A stretch of 64,000 bases of DNA from Streptomyces sp. NBC_00663 (GCF_036226885.1 NZ_CP109027.1:9486001-9550000); one strand, 5' to 3'. Positions 26,006-35,370 are shown, numbered from the stretch's first letter. The notes: generated by a model not told the origin, from the letters alone. Translations and numbers: made by a program.

Positions 26006-27775
26006 TTACTCGGTGCCGCGCAGGGCGACCCAGGTGTCGTGTGCCACCACTCCGTCGGTGTCCAGGCCCCGGTCGCTCTGGAACGCCTGCACCGCGTCCT
26101 GTGTGCCGGTCCCGAACTCCCCGTCGACGCCCGTGCTTCCGACGCCGTACCCACGCTTGGTCAGCATGCACTGCACCTGCTGTACGCGTTTGCCGCTGTC
26201 ACCGAGGCGGGTGAGTCCGCTGCCGGTGTAGTAGGTGCACTCGGAGAGCCAGGGAGTGGTGCCGGTGGACGCGGTGGGGGAAGGGGAGTCGGTGGGGGAG
26301 ACCGTGGGAGAGGGAACGCCGTCGCCCGGGTCGGCGTCGGCGTCCGGGTCGGCGCCGGCGGAGTGCTGGGCCCCGGTGTGCGAAGTGGCCGTCTTCGCCC
26401 CGCCGTCGAGATCCTCGTCCACGGCGCCGTCGACGTCCGGGCGGGTCAGCGCGCTGGTGCCCGAGGGCACGGGGGAGGACGAACGGCCCCCGGGGGCGGT
26501 CGAGTTGTTGCTGTCGGAGCGGGCGCCGGCTTCCGGAGCCTCGGCGGTCGCGGGCCGCTCCCCGGGAATGCTCCAGTAGGTCGCCGCAGCCAGGAGGCAG
26601 GCTAAGAGGGAGGCGGCGGCGATCCATAACGCCCTCCTGCCGCGCGGGGACGAAGTCCCGGTCCGGTCCGGCGGCCCCGATGATGCTGTCTCCGGGCCGT
26701 GTTGGGAGGGCATCGGTGGCGCCACGGGGGACGGAACAGGGCTGGTTGCCCGCGCGGAGGGGAACACGGCGGGGGCGGCCGGCGACCACAGACGGGTCAG
26801 GGTCGCCACGGGCAGGCGGCGCAATGTCTCGTACGCCTGTTGCCGGGCAAGCAGGTTGGCGCTGAGCGGCTCGGGCCATGCGGCAGGCGTCGTACGCGCT
26901 GCGGCGGCGTCGATCAGTTCCTGCGGGGTGGGCCGCTCCGCGGGCTCCTTGGCCAGGCAGGCGGTCAGCAGGCGGCCGAGGTCCGGGTCTGCCGCCGAGA
27001 CCTCGCCGATCACCTCGGGATTCGCGTTCTCGTACGCCACCCGGTGCATGACGTCGACGCCCGTGCCGTCGCCGAACGGCGCGCGCCCGGTGGCCGCGTA
27101 CACCAGGCTCCCGGCCAGCGAGAACACGTCGGACCGGGTGTCGGACCGCCCTTCCCTGAGGTGCTCGGGCGACATGTACGCGGGGGTCCCGACGCGATTG
27201 CCCGTACCGGTGATCGCGCTGGCGTCGGCGGCCTTGGAGACCCCGAAGTCGATGACATGGGCGCCGTGGACGGACAGCAGTACGTTGGACGGCTTGAGGT
27301 CCCGGTGCACGATGCCTTCGGCGCTTAGCCCTGCCAGGGCCTGCCCGAGGTCGGCCACCAGCCGCCAGACGGCGTCCGTCGGCAGGGGTGCGTCCTCGCG
27401 TACGGTCTCGGCCAGGTCGAAGCCGGGGACGTAGTCGGTCGCCATCCACAGCAGGTCGTCGTCGAAGCCCGTACCGCACAGCCGGGGCGCGTAGGGCATG
27501 CGCAGCCGGGCGTGCACCGCCGCTTCCCGTTCGAAGCGGCGCCGGAATCTGGGGTCCTCCGCGTACTCCGGCCTGATCACTTTGACCGCGACCAGCCCGG
27601 GGCCGTCGTCCGCGGGGCGCGCCAGATAGACCCGTCCCATACCGCCGCTGCCGAGCAGCGCCACGGGCACCCAGGGGCCGACCCGTCGCGGGTCGCCGGG
27701 CCGCAGCGGCGAGGCACCGGTCCGCCGCAGCGCGGCACCCGCGTCGTCCGTCGGCTCCGGCTGCTGTCCCGACAA
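26006..27775 (-). CDS. Ser/Thr protein kinase with C-terminal peptidoglycan-binding domain
   Basis: A 589-residue membrane kinase. Residues about 30-290 are the kinase (LGSGGMGRVYLAR, AVKVIRPEY, HRDLKPSN, DFGVSKA). One membrane helix follows near residue 385 (RRALWIAAASLLACLLAAAT). The extracytoplasmic part is a long Ser/Pro/Asp linker and a C-terminal PG_binding_1 domain (LGDSGKRVQQVQCMLTKRGYG, DGEFGTGTQDAVQAFQ). The domain probably binds cell-wall peptidoglycan, so this kinase would report on wall state, in place of the usual PASTA repeats. Single gene; start ATG 27775. Confidence 0.9.
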   Translation of the reverse strand: MSGQQPEPTDDAGAALRRTGASPLRPGDPRRVGPWVPVALLGSGGMGRVYLARPADDGPGLVAVKVIRPEYAEDPRFRRRFEREAAVHARLRMPYAPRLCGTGFDDDLLWMATDYVPGFDLAETVREDAPLPTDAVWRLVADLGQALAGLSAEGIVHRDLKPSNVLLSVHGAHVIDFGVSKAADASAITGTGNRVGTPAYMSPEHLREGRSDTRSDVFSLAGSLVYAATGRAPFGDGTGVDVMHRVAYENANPEVIGEVSAADPDLGRLLTACLAKEPAERPTPQELIDAAAARTTPAAWPEPLSANLLARQQAYETLRRLPVATLTRLWSPAAPAVFPSARATSPVPSPVAPPMPSQHGPETASSGPPDRTGTSSPRGRRALWIAAASLLACLLAAATYWSIPGERPATAEAPEAGARSDSNNSTAPGGRSSSPVPSGTSALTRPDVDGAVDEDLDGGAKTATSHTGAQHSAGADPDADADPGDGVPSPTVSPTDSPSPTASTGTTPWLSECTYYTGSGLTRLGDSGKRVQQVQCMLTKRGYGVGSTGVDGEFGTGTQDAVQAFQSDRGLDTDGVVAHDTWVALRGTE

Positions 27776-27879
27776 GAAATCCCCCGAAGTTGCTTTCGGC
27801 GTACGCCAGTTCGTTTGTGTGGAAGAGGAGGCTAACCCAGCCCGCCCATGCGTTCAGCGAATCGGCGACTTCGGCCCCG

Positions 27880-28101
27880 GTGCGGCAGCTGGTGCAGGCC
27901 GAGGCCGGTGTCGGGCCACTACGGGTGCTGCGAGCCGAATGGACGGGGAACCGGTTGCCGACGTCAAGCCCGGACGTGACCTGGACGAAGGCGGAACTGG
28001 TGAACGGCGCCGAGTCTGCGACCGAAGGCGAGCCCGTCAAGCGCGCGGTCACCCTCGCCCCGCCCGACCTGCACTGGCTCTTCGGTACGGCTGCGCTCTA
28101 A
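27880..28101 (+). CDS. Possible small or truncated protein of unknown function
   Basis: Seventy-three codons from a GTG at 27880, or a longer frame from 27790. Third positions are mostly G or C, unlike the opposite strand here. It reads RQLVQAEAGVGPLRVLRAEW, then TSSPDVTWTKAELVNGAES, and ends LAPPDLHWLFGTAAL. I recognise no domain. It overlaps the stop of the next minus-strand gene by 4 bp and lacks a clear ribosome site, so it may be the 3' end of a lost gene. Confidence 0.35.
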   Translation: MRQLVQAEAGVGPLRVLRAEWTGNRLPTSSPDVTWTKAELVNGAESATEGEPVKRAVTLAPPDLHWLFGTAAL

Positions 28102-28580
28102 GCCTTGAGGCTGAGTGCATCGCGCAGTGGGCTGCCCAACTCGGCGGCCATTTCCTCGTCGTCGTCTTCCTCTGGTTCAAGGAGGAGGGCGCGCAGTGCG
28201 TTGAGGGGAAGGACCCGGGGCGTCTCGACCGCGGGCCCGAGCGCGACGCGTGGGGTCCTTGTCCAGATGCTCTGTGGCGACCCGGGAGCCCCGGGCGGCG
28301 CCGTTGGGTCCGGGGGAAGGCTGTGCCAGGCGGCCCCGTCGTTGACGCGCCGGGCGACCTCGCCGATGTACCAGATGGCGACCTGGATGAAGGTGCTGTC
28401 CACGTCGTCGTTGACGGCGTTCGCGTCCGTGTACCGCCTGCGGACGTGTATCTCCAGGACATCGAGTGAGGCGGGCGAGAAGTCCCAGCTCTTCGGTGTG
28501 CCGGTCGCCTCCGCCCAAGCCGGGAACTCCGCTTCCTGGCGGGCTAGCCATGCTGCCAGTTCGGGGTGCGTCTCGCTCAT
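28098..28580 (-). CDS. Conserved hypothetical protein
   Basis: A 160-residue cytosolic protein starting MSETHPELAAWLARQEAEF. It is helix-rich with tryptophans near the N-terminus (FPAWAEATGTPKSWDFSPAS) and an acidic C-terminus (LLEPEEDDDEEMAAELG). The middle (DVLEIHVRRRYTDANAVNDD) suggests a compact alpha/beta domain, perhaps immunity-protein-like, but I cannot name a family. It is a single gene between the kinase and the secreted nuclease-like gene; no function assigned. Confidence 0.65.
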   Translation of the reverse strand: MSETHPELAAWLARQEAEFPAWAEATGTPKSWDFSPASLDVLEIHVRRRYTDANAVNDDVDSTFIQVAIWYIGEVARRVNDGAAWHSLPPDPTAPPGAPGSPQSIWTRTPRVALGPAVETPRVLPLNALRALLLEPEEDDDEEMAAELGSPLRDALSLKA

Positions 28581-28803
28581 GGACGCCACTGTAGGCGGCC
28601 CCGGGGCCTCGGGTCGCCGGCCACGCCAGTCGACGCGTAGGGCCCACAAGTCCCGCTACAGGCAAGTGAATTGAGAATAGCGCCTTCACCGCATCGGCAC
28701 AGTGGGCAGCCCATTGAGCCCCTAGAGTATTGATGGGCGGTGTCATGTCACGGGGGCCGCACCGCTGCGTGCAGGGTCGTTCAGGCCCCTAGGGGGACAC
28801 GCC

Positions 28804-30945
28804 ATGAGGACGAAGAACCGGATCGCGACACGCGTGGCCGCGCTGGCGGTCGGTGTGGGGCTGCTCGCCGGAGGGCTGCCCGTCGTACAGCAGGCGGCGT
28901 CGGCCAGCCCGAGCTCGGGGCCGTGCTCGAAGATTTTCGGCACACCGGACAAGAACCCCGCCTACGACGACCTCCCGGGGTCGGACAAGTTCCCGAACGG
29001 CTCGCCGCCCGATGAGGACCGCAGGTACACGTACCCGAATCCCAAGCGTGCCGTGTCGGGCATCGATCTCCCGCCCGGTATGGGGCAGGAGGAGCTGCTC
29101 AAGAAGTACGGGACGGACACCAAGGGCCTCGCGGAGGACTCCCCTGAGCGGGCCTACGCTGCCTGGAACCGCAACCAGACCGGTGGCGCCAGGCCCTGGA
29201 CCGGCAGCTTCCGGACGTGGCTGATCAAGCAGTACATCGGCAACGAGGTCGTCCGCCAGCGCGGTGACGCCTTCCACAAGAAGGTCGCGGAGGACTTCGG
29301 CATCGGTGGCTCGCAGTGGCAGTGCGAGCAGAAGATCCCCGGCAGCAAGCGCAGGGGCGACTTCGTCAATGCCGACCGGAAGATCCTGATCGAGGTGAAG
29401 TCGGACGGCTCCTACAAGAAGGGGCAGTTGGCGGAGGACAAGAAGCTGGTCGAGCAGGGCTGGGACGTGCGGTACGTCTTCGGTGAGGAGCCTGACGAGG
29501 AGACGGTCGCCGCGCTGAAGGCCGTCGGGATCAGGGTCCATGTGCACCAGTCGGCCAGCCTACCGCAGTTCACGCCGAGTGAGCACACAGCCCCGAAGGA
29601 CCTGGAACTCTTCACCCCGGACGCGGGAGCTGCTCCCTCCACCGGCGACGGCGTCAACATGATCCGCGGCTCCGCGGACACCGCGGCGGAGGCTCGCGCG
29701 ATCCAGCAGCAACTCACCGACGCGGGAGGTGAGTCGAGCAGTGCGGGTGGGGTGGACTTCTCCACCCTGGAGCTGAGTTACGTGGGGACGTCCAGGGACG
29801 GTAAGGGCCTGGACTACTCCTTCAAGGCAGCCCGCAACCCGGACGAGGACACCAATCCCTCCTGGGGCGGTATGGCGAAGGCGCACCTCGCCTCCGACGC
29901 GTTCTTCACTTGGCTGGCCCTCACACCGGACAAGTTCTGGGTGAATCTCAACCCCACCGAGCCGGACCGGATCATGGACAGCACGTTTGCGAAGACCGAC
30001 GCGGGGCGCGTGCTGCTTGAGGCGGACCTCGCCATGAAGCACGACTTCGCGAAGACGGTGAACCCCAAAACCAAGCTGGGCGCCCGCTTCTGGGATGCCC
30101 TCAGCCTCGTCGGCGGTCAGCCGTGCATGCCGGTGATCCGGAACTGGATCGTGCCGGACACCGCCAAGATCCGTGAGCAGGACGGCGGCATCTACATCCT
30201 CGACGCACCGCTGAAGGTCAACTCGGTTCCGTACGAGGGCACCATCCCCGGCGATCAGTGCCGCAAGACGACGGCGCAGCGCGAGCACGATCAGCGGCTC
30301 GTGGACACGATGATCCGCCCGGTGGTCGAGAAGCGGGTCAACACCGCTTCGGAGTACGCGGATCTGCGTCGCGTCTACGCCAGCCGGGTTGCCGCGGAGT
30401 GGGTCGCGCAGCGGGATGCGGCGAAGCCGGGCCCGTACCACGGCATCATCGCCAGCGACGACGTCTCCCGCTGGCCCCTGCGCTACGACAAGAACTGGTC
30501 GGAGCAGGACACGTATCAGCGTTACCTGAAGTCGTTCACGGAGGGCGACTACACCTTCGAGCGTCGGTCCGGCAACTGGCTCTACACGTACTCGGTCGGC
30601 GGCGTCGACTTCTCCAAGGCCCCGAAACAGGACATCGGCAGCGCCCAGTTCACCGAGGACGAGCCGGGAATGCCCGGTACGGCCGCCAACTCCCGTGCTC
30701 AGGCCACGAATTACCGCGACTCCGGCACCACCTGGCTGGGCGGCAGTACCTCCGAGGCATCGGCGTTCGGCCAGGACCTGCTGTCGTCGCCCGCCACGGC
30801 CACGGACCAGGGTGGCGGAGCACTGGGCGCCATCAGCCCCACGGCCATCTTCTTCACCGCGCTGGCCGCGGGCCTGGCGGTGATGACCGGGACCGCTGGG
30901 TGGCGGATCCGGCGGCGGCGCCGGGCGGTGCTGCGAAGGTACTGA
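28804..30945 (+). CDS. Surface-anchored protein with PD-(D/E)XK nuclease-like domain
   Basis: A 713-residue type I membrane protein. Residues 1-35 are a Sec signal peptide. Residues about 140-250 carry the layout of a PD-(D/E)XK nuclease: a helix with GDAFHKKVAEDFG, EQKI, GDF (Asp186), LIEVKS (Glu197, Lys199) and a following QL (Gln208). Residues about 315-640 are a conserved actinobacterial extracellular region (DKFWVNLNPTEPDRIMDS, GRVLLEADLAMKHDFAKTVN, VNTASEYADLRRVYASRVAA). A C-terminal helix (residues about 680-702) ends in an Arg-rich tail, so the nuclease-like domain faces outside. No LPXTG motif. Possible roles are nucleic-acid degradation or a contact effector; activity is inferred from the fold motif only. 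Confidence 0.72.
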   Translation: MRTKNRIATRVAALAVGVGLLAGGLPVVQQAASASPSSGPCSKIFGTPDKNPAYDDLPGSDKFPNGSPPDEDRRYTYPNPKRAVSGIDLPPGMGQEELLKKYGTDTKGLAEDSPERAYAAWNRNQTGGARPWTGSFRTWLIKQYIGNEVVRQRGDAFHKKVAEDFGIGGSQWQCEQKIPGSKRRGDFVNADRKILIEVKSDGSYKKGQLAEDKKLVEQGWDVRYVFGEEPDEETVAALKAVGIRVHVHQSASLPQFTPSEHTAPKDLELFTPDAGAAPSTGDGVNMIRGSADTAAEARAIQQQLTDAGGESSSAGGVDFSTLELSYVGTSRDGKGLDYSFKAARNPDEDTNPSWGGMAKAHLASDAFFTWLALTPDKFWVNLNPTEPDRIMDSTFAKTDAGRVLLEADLAMKHDFAKTVNPKTKLGARFWDALSLVGGQPCMPVIRNWIVPDTAKIREQDGGIYILDAPLKVNSVPYEGTIPGDQCRKTTAQREHDQRLVDTMIRPVVEKRVNTASEYADLRRVYASRVAAEWVAQRDAAKPGPYHGIIASDDVSRWPLRYDKNWSEQDTYQRYLKSFTEGDYTFERRSGNWLYTYSVGGVDFSKAPKQDIGSAQFTEDEPGMPGTAANSRAQATNYRDSGTTWLGGSTSEASAFGQDLLSSPATATDQGGGALGAISPTAIFFTALAAGLAVMTGTAGWRIRRRRRAVLRRY

Positions 30946-31069
30946 CCCGTGCCGCGACGGATGAGGTGTCGGCTGCCTGCGTGACCGGGTTTGCGGCTCC
31001 ACCTTCGGGCTGCCCTTGGCTGGCTGGAGGGCTCAATTCGCGGGTGGACTGGCGATGTTGTTGGGCAGA

Positions 31070-31897
31070 ATGACGGCCATGACGTACAAAGGCTCCTCCA
31101 TCGACCCGGCCAAGCCCAGCATCGCCCGTGTCTACGACTATCTGCTCGGCGGCAAGGACAATTACGCCGTGGACCGGGAGATCGGGGATGTGTTCAAGCG
31201 TGACCTGCCCGGATCGGTGGCCATCGCCTTTGCCAACCGCGCGGCTCTGACCCGGGCGGTCAGGGAGATCGCGAGGACCACCGGCATTCGGCAGTTCGTG
31301 GACCTGGGCAGTGGTCTGCCGACCGCGGACAACGTCCACCAGGTCGCGCAACGGCACGCTCCTGAGTCCCGGGTGGTCTACGTCGACATCGATCCCCAGG
31401 TGCTGGTGCATGGACGCGCGCTGCTGGAGGACAACGACGGGACCCGTGTCGTCGCGGTCGATGTGCGCAACCCCGAGGACGTTCGTACGCACCCCGATAC
31501 CGTCGAGCTCATCGACTTCGATCGTCCGGTGGCTGTGATCTTCAGTGCCATCCTCCATCACGTCAACGATGACGAGGACCCGGCCGGCATCGTCCGTTAC
31601 TGGCGCGATCATGTCGCGTCGGGGAGCTACTTCTTCATCAGTCACTTCCGCTCGGGTGACAACCCGGAGACTGCGGCGGCCGAGGCGGTGCTGCAACAGA
31701 CGTTCGGCCGTGGCCGGTGGCGGACCGACGCGGAGATCGCCGCCCTGCTGGACGGTCTGGAGATCCTCGACCCAGGGATCGTTCCCGCGTCCCTGTGGCG
31801 TCCCGATGACGCCGATGGCGCCATGGACATTGGGCAGAGGCGGGAACTCACGGTCTGGGAACACCTCATTGCCGCCGGGCTGGCCCGGAAGGTGTAG
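31070..31897 (+). CDS. SAM-dependent methyltransferase, Methyltransf_19 (DUF574) family
   Basis: A 275-residue cytosolic methyltransferase of the large Streptomyces Methyltransf_19 family. Marks are ARVYDYLLGGKDNYAVDR near the start, the SAM-binding FVDLGSGLPTADNVHQVAQ, VVYVDIDPQVLVHGRALL and the FSAILHHVNDDEDP segment. The substrate is unknown for nearly all members. Start ATG 31070 or 31079; neither has a strong ribosome site. It stands alone after the surface-anchored gene. Confidence 0.88.
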   Translation: MTAMTYKGSSIDPAKPSIARVYDYLLGGKDNYAVDREIGDVFKRDLPGSVAIAFANRAALTRAVREIARTTGIRQFVDLGSGLPTADNVHQVAQRHAPESRVVYVDIDPQVLVHGRALLEDNDGTRVVAVDVRNPEDVRTHPDTVELIDFDRPVAVIFSAILHHVNDDEDPAGIVRYWRDHVASGSYFFISHFRSGDNPETAAAEAVLQQTFGRGRWRTDAEIAALLDGLEILDPGIVPASLWRPDDADGAMDIGQRRELTVWEHLIAAGLARKV

Positions 31898-32091
31898 CGC
31901 GTGCTTCTTTGAGGGGGGCGGTCGGTCGATCGGATGTGTCTGTCCGATGAGTGATCACCGAGCGACGGGGGCGGACCTGCGCTGGCGATCCGTCGAGATC
32001 CTCGGCTGAGTCAGGCTGCGGCTCCAACACCTTTGGTTCCTCAACTGCATGTGCCGGGGCCGTGCCGCGAGGATTCGAGGTGTAGGGGACG

Positions 32092-32829
32092 TCAAGGAAT
32101 GATGCCTGAGGCCCGCGCGTCGGTCAGCCATGTGGGGAACTCATGGAGCAGCCGGTCGTAGAGCAGTTGGTCGTCGACGGTCTGGGGATTGCGCCCGGCA
32201 TGGAAGAATCCCGCGTTGTCGACGACACGGGTGGCGGGGACGGCCAGGGTGTCGAGCTTGCGCAGGAACACGAACTCGTTGTCGTCGGGGTCACCGAACC
32301 CTACGAACTGCCAGAACAGCGGCAGTCGGGCCGCCTTGCACAAGTAGCGCTCGGCAGCGATGCGACTTGTGGGCCCTCCGTCCGTCTGGAACACCACGAG
32401 AGCGGGGCAGTCGCTGCCGGAGTCGAGGAAGTGGTCGATGACCGCATCCATGGCCCAGTGATAGTTCGTGCGCCCCATGTGCCCCAGATTCTGGTGCAGT
32501 TTCTCGATGCGGCCCTGGTGGCGGCCCAGCATGAGATCAGTGACGCCGTCGATGTCGGTGGAGAAGAAGACCACCGGCACGATGCCGTCGTCGTCGAAGT
32601 GCGCAGACAGTGACAGGACCTGCTCGGCAAGATGTTGCACGCTGCCGTCCCGGTAGTACGGGCGCATGGACCCCGATCGATCCAGGACGAGATAGACCGC
32701 GGCACGCAGCCCTTCCAGGCCACGGTCGCGGATGCTTGCCCCAGCCTTCTTGTAAAGACTGACCAGGCTGGGCGCCGCTGCCTGGACCTTGGCCAGACTG
32801 ATGGCAGGGAGCTGCTCGATGCCGTTCAT
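32092..32829 (-). CDS. VWA-domain protein, TerF-like
   Basis: A 245-residue cytosolic protein with a von Willebrand A domain. The metal-ion-dependent adhesion site is intact: DRSGSM (DxSxS) near residue 50, a later threonine in the GRTNYHW segment, and VFQTDGGPTSR. The N-terminal APSLVSLYKKAGASI and the order of motifs match TerF/tellurium-resistance-type VWA proteins, which act with TerD proteins and cation. No ter genes are adjacent. Start ATG 32829 is favoured; a GTG at 32850 is possible. Confidence 0.82.
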   Translation of the reverse strand: MNGIEQLPAISLAKVQAAAPSLVSLYKKAGASIRDRGLEGLRAAVYLVLDRSGSMRPYYRDGSVQHLAEQVLSLSAHFDDDGIVPVVFFSTDIDGVTDLMLGRHQGRIEKLHQNLGHMGRTNYHWAMDAVIDHFLDSGSDCPALVVFQTDGGPTSRIAAERYLCKAARLPLFWQFVGFGDPDDNEFVFLRKLDTLAVPATRVVDNAGFFHAGRNPQTVDDQLLYDRLLHEFPTWLTDARASGIIP

Positions 32830-33140
32830 GCCAGCCACTCTCGCGGACACCGCCTCAAGGAGGAGGGCCGTTGCGGAAACGCGCGGTGGGGTGATTCAGG
32901 GGACGGGAGCGGATTTCGGCAACGGTTGTCGGCGTGCTGGGTCATCTGCCACTTAAAGGAGCGGCAGGCAAGCCTGGCATTCCTGGGCCACTGCTACCTG
33001 ATCCACACTCCCGATCGTCCCGAGCACACCGATCACCAAACCGTGGACCGGCTCGCGGTTCCTCACCGCGAAGGACGCCGACCCCGCACCGGCCTCGGGC
33101 CTCTGGCGCGTAGGCGCTACTCTGCGCTGCGGGAGGGAAC
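32830..33140. other. Gene-free spacer
   Basis: A divergent spacer of about 310 bp between the VWA and M48 genes. It should hold both promoters, but I see no reading frame, palindrome or remnant I can support apart from the GGGAGG ribosome site of the M48 gene at its right end. Confidence 0.4.
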
Positions 33141-34436
33141 ATGAGCACAGTGGGGGAGCACGGTACGGCCGTGCGCACGCAGTCGTGCCCGGAGTGCGGC
33201 GAGGCCGTGCCGATGGACGCGCGCTTCGGCGCCTGGTGCGACGCATGCGACTGGAACGTCGACTCGGCGGCCACGAAGCCGGGCCCCGGGCGGATCGAGG
33301 CACTGCGCCGGCGCCTGGCCCAACGGCACGGGCAGGAACTGCTGGAGGAGATGCGGGAGGACACCGGCGCACGGCCGCGCCGCGACACCTCCAGCCTGCT
33401 CGCCCACATCATCGCCCTCGCGGTGCACGGCTTCACGCTGGCACTCGCGGTCGTCGGAGTACTGCTGGTGGTGCTGGGCTGGAGCACGGTGAGCCAGCCG
33501 GTGGTCGGAACCCTGCTGCTCCTGCTCGCCATCGGCCTGCGCCCGCGCTTCGCCAAACTGCCCGACTACGGGACGGTGCTGCACCGTCCTGACGCGCCGC
33601 GGCTGTTCGCCCTGATCGACGAGGTCGCGGCGGCCGTCGGCACCACCGGCGTGCACACCGTGGTGATCGGACCGCAGGCCAACGCGAGCGTCGGCACGTT
33701 CGGCGTCCGGCAACGACGCGTGCTCCACCTCGGACTCGGTCTGTGGGAAATCCTCACGCCCCAGGAGCGCGTCGCTCTCCTCGGCCACGAACTCGGCCAC
33801 TACGCCAACGGAGACCTGCGCCACGCAAAGATCGTCGGCACCGCCCTCAGCTCGCTGAGCCTGTGGTGCTACGTCCTGGCGCCCACACGGTCCCCCAGCT
33901 TCCTCGAGCGCGTCGCCAACGCCCTGATGTCCGTGCCCCGCGGCCTGGCCCACGGTCTGCTGGTCCTGCTCGACCACGTGACCCTGCGCGCCTCGCAGCG
34001 TGCGGAGTACCTCGCCGACAGGGCAGCCTCCGCCGCTGCTTCCACCACCGCGGTCACCGCACTCATGGACCGGCTCCTCGTCTGCGACACCGTTGACACC
34101 GAACTCCGCCGCGAATCGGTCACCGCCCAAACCGGAATCGGCGGCACGAAGTCGCGCGGCGAGGCATGGCAGGGGCTGTGGGAGCGCCTCGCGGCACACA
34201 TCGCCTCGGTTCCCGAGCGCGAGTTCGAGCGTCTCCGCCGGGCCGGTGCCCTGCGTGGGCACAGCGTCGACTCGACCCACCCGCCGACCCACCTGCGACG
34301 CCGGCTTGTCGTCGAGGGCGAGGACCTGCCGGCCCGCGTCCGCGTCGACGACCTCACCGCAGCCGCGATCGCCGCGGAACTGGCGGACCCCCGCAACCGA
34401 CTGGCCCGCACCGTCATCCGCGACTACGCCGGCTGA
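33141..34436 (+). CDS. M48-family membrane metalloprotease with N-terminal zinc ribbon
   Basis: A 431-residue integral membrane protease. The N-terminus has a CxxC...CxxC zinc-ribbon (CPECG and CDACDW, Cys16/19/33/36), then two membrane helices (residues about 90-135). The HtpX/Ste24-type catalytic domain has the zinc motif HELGH in VALLGHELGHYANGD and a downstream glutamate in RAEYLADRAA. M48 proteases degrade damaged membrane proteins. The fused zinc ribbon is an added regulatory or substrate-binding module. Ribosome site GGGAGG is 4 bases from the ATG. Followed by a strong hairpin. Confidence 0.88.
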   Translation: MSTVGEHGTAVRTQSCPECGEAVPMDARFGAWCDACDWNVDSAATKPGPGRIEALRRRLAQRHGQELLEEMREDTGARPRRDTSSLLAHIIALAVHGFTLALAVVGVLLVVLGWSTVSQPVVGTLLLLLAIGLRPRFAKLPDYGTVLHRPDAPRLFALIDEVAAAVGTTGVHTVVIGPQANASVGTFGVRQRRVLHLGLGLWEILTPQERVALLGHELGHYANGDLRHAKIVGTALSSLSLWCYVLAPTRSPSFLERVANALMSVPRGLAHGLLVLLDHVTLRASQRAEYLADRAASAAASTTAVTALMDRLLVCDTVDTELRRESVTAQTGIGGTKSRGEAWQGLWERLAAHIASVPEREFERLRRAGALRGHSVDSTHPPTHLRRRLVVEGEDLPARVRVDDLTAAAIAAELADPRNRLARTVIRDYAG

Positions 34437-34480
34437 CGCGGTTCCCGCCTCGCAGGAGGCGGTTCACGGCTCCGTACAGA

Positions 34481-34523
34481 CGAGAAAGGGGGCGCCGGGA
34501 GAGTCCCGGGCGCCCCCTTCTCG
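34481..34523. terminator. Long-stem terminator after the M48 protease gene
   Basis: A nearly continuous stem of about 19 bp, with arms starting CGAGAA and ending TTCTCG around a GC-rich core (GGGGGCGCC / GGGCGCCCCC). It sits 45 bp after the stop codon. Confidence 0.8.
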
Positions 34524-34729
34524 CGTACTGCCGTGGCTTACGGCACGTCGATGCTCAAGCGTTGCGAGCGTCAGTCGGCTTGCGTCCAGCCAGGCCAGGA
34601 ACGGGATGCAGGTGCGGACGTTGCCGCAGTCTCCTTTGTGGGTGTTGAAGGTGTAGCGGGCCCCGTGCGGATGTCAGCCAGAGTGCCCTGCAGCCTTGGT
34701 CGCCTTGTCACCGCGTAGGGAGCGGGGGC

Positions 34730-35335
34730 TTAAGAGGCACTCCAGTGGGGGGCGCGGCCGAGGTAACGCAGAAGGATCGCCACGTCGTCGTCGCCCTCGT
34801 CGGGGACCAGGGCGACGGTGTACGCGCCGCGGGGGCGCAGTGGCTCGACGATCTCCCTGGCGACCTTGAGGAGGGGGCGGGCCAGCTCGGGTGTGAGCGG
34901 CGAGGGCCGGCCCGTCGCGGCAGCGATGTCCCAGGCGTGGACCGCTGCGTCCAGCCCGCACGCCGCCGAGCCGGACCACGGCGACAGCCTGTGCGGCGGC
35001 ACCGGCACGGGCGCCTCGGCGGCGTCCCGGTCGACCCCCGCCCAGGCCTTCGCCGCGCGTGCCAGGGCGTCCTCCAGGAATGTTGCCGGGTCCACCCCCT
35101 CCATGTCGCCCGATGGGGCGAACGGGTTGAAGTCGGGGCCCGGTTCTCCGGTCAGCGCGGCTGCGTAGCCGATCTGGTCGCCGACGGCGTGCTGGAAGAC
35201 CTGGGCGACGGTCCAGGCCGCGCAGGGCGTCGGCAGGTGCCAGCCGTCGGCGGGGACGGCGCGGACCGCCGTGCGCAGCGCCTCGTGGGAGGCGTCCAGG
35301 ACGTCCCAGCCGCTGGAGATCACGCCATCGCTCAT
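34730..35335 (-). CDS. TIGR03086-family DinB-like protein
   Basis: A 201-residue protein of the DinB / mycothiol-dependent maleylpyruvate isomerase N-terminal fold. The four-helix bundle markers are visible: WHLPTPCAAWTVAQVFQHAVGD near residue 33 (metal-binding His), later DAAVHAWDIAAATGRP (second His). TIGR03086 proteins bind a metal and are thought to be mycothiol- or bacillithiol-dependent transferases. The stretch just upstream (35336-35460) is a decayed copy of the neighbouring SDR promoter, so this gene may have replaced a lost SDR copy. Confidence 0.86.
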   Translation of the reverse strand: MSDGVISSGWDVLDASHEALRTAVRAVPADGWHLPTPCAAWTVAQVFQHAVGDQIGYAAALTGEPGPDFNPFAPSGDMEGVDPATFLEDALARAAKAWAGVDRDAAEAPVPVPPHRLSPWSGSAACGLDAAVHAWDIAAATGRPSPLTPELARPLLKVAREIVEPLRPRGAYTVALVPDEGDDDVAILLRYLGRAPHWSAS

Positions 35336-35370
35336 CGGAGAGCCCTCATTCGTCGTGTCCGCACAGTGAT

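Noticed and set aside
34524..34729. Possible small gene between the M48 protease and the DinB-like gene
   Set aside because: No frame has coding-type third positions or recognised similarity; it follows a terminator.
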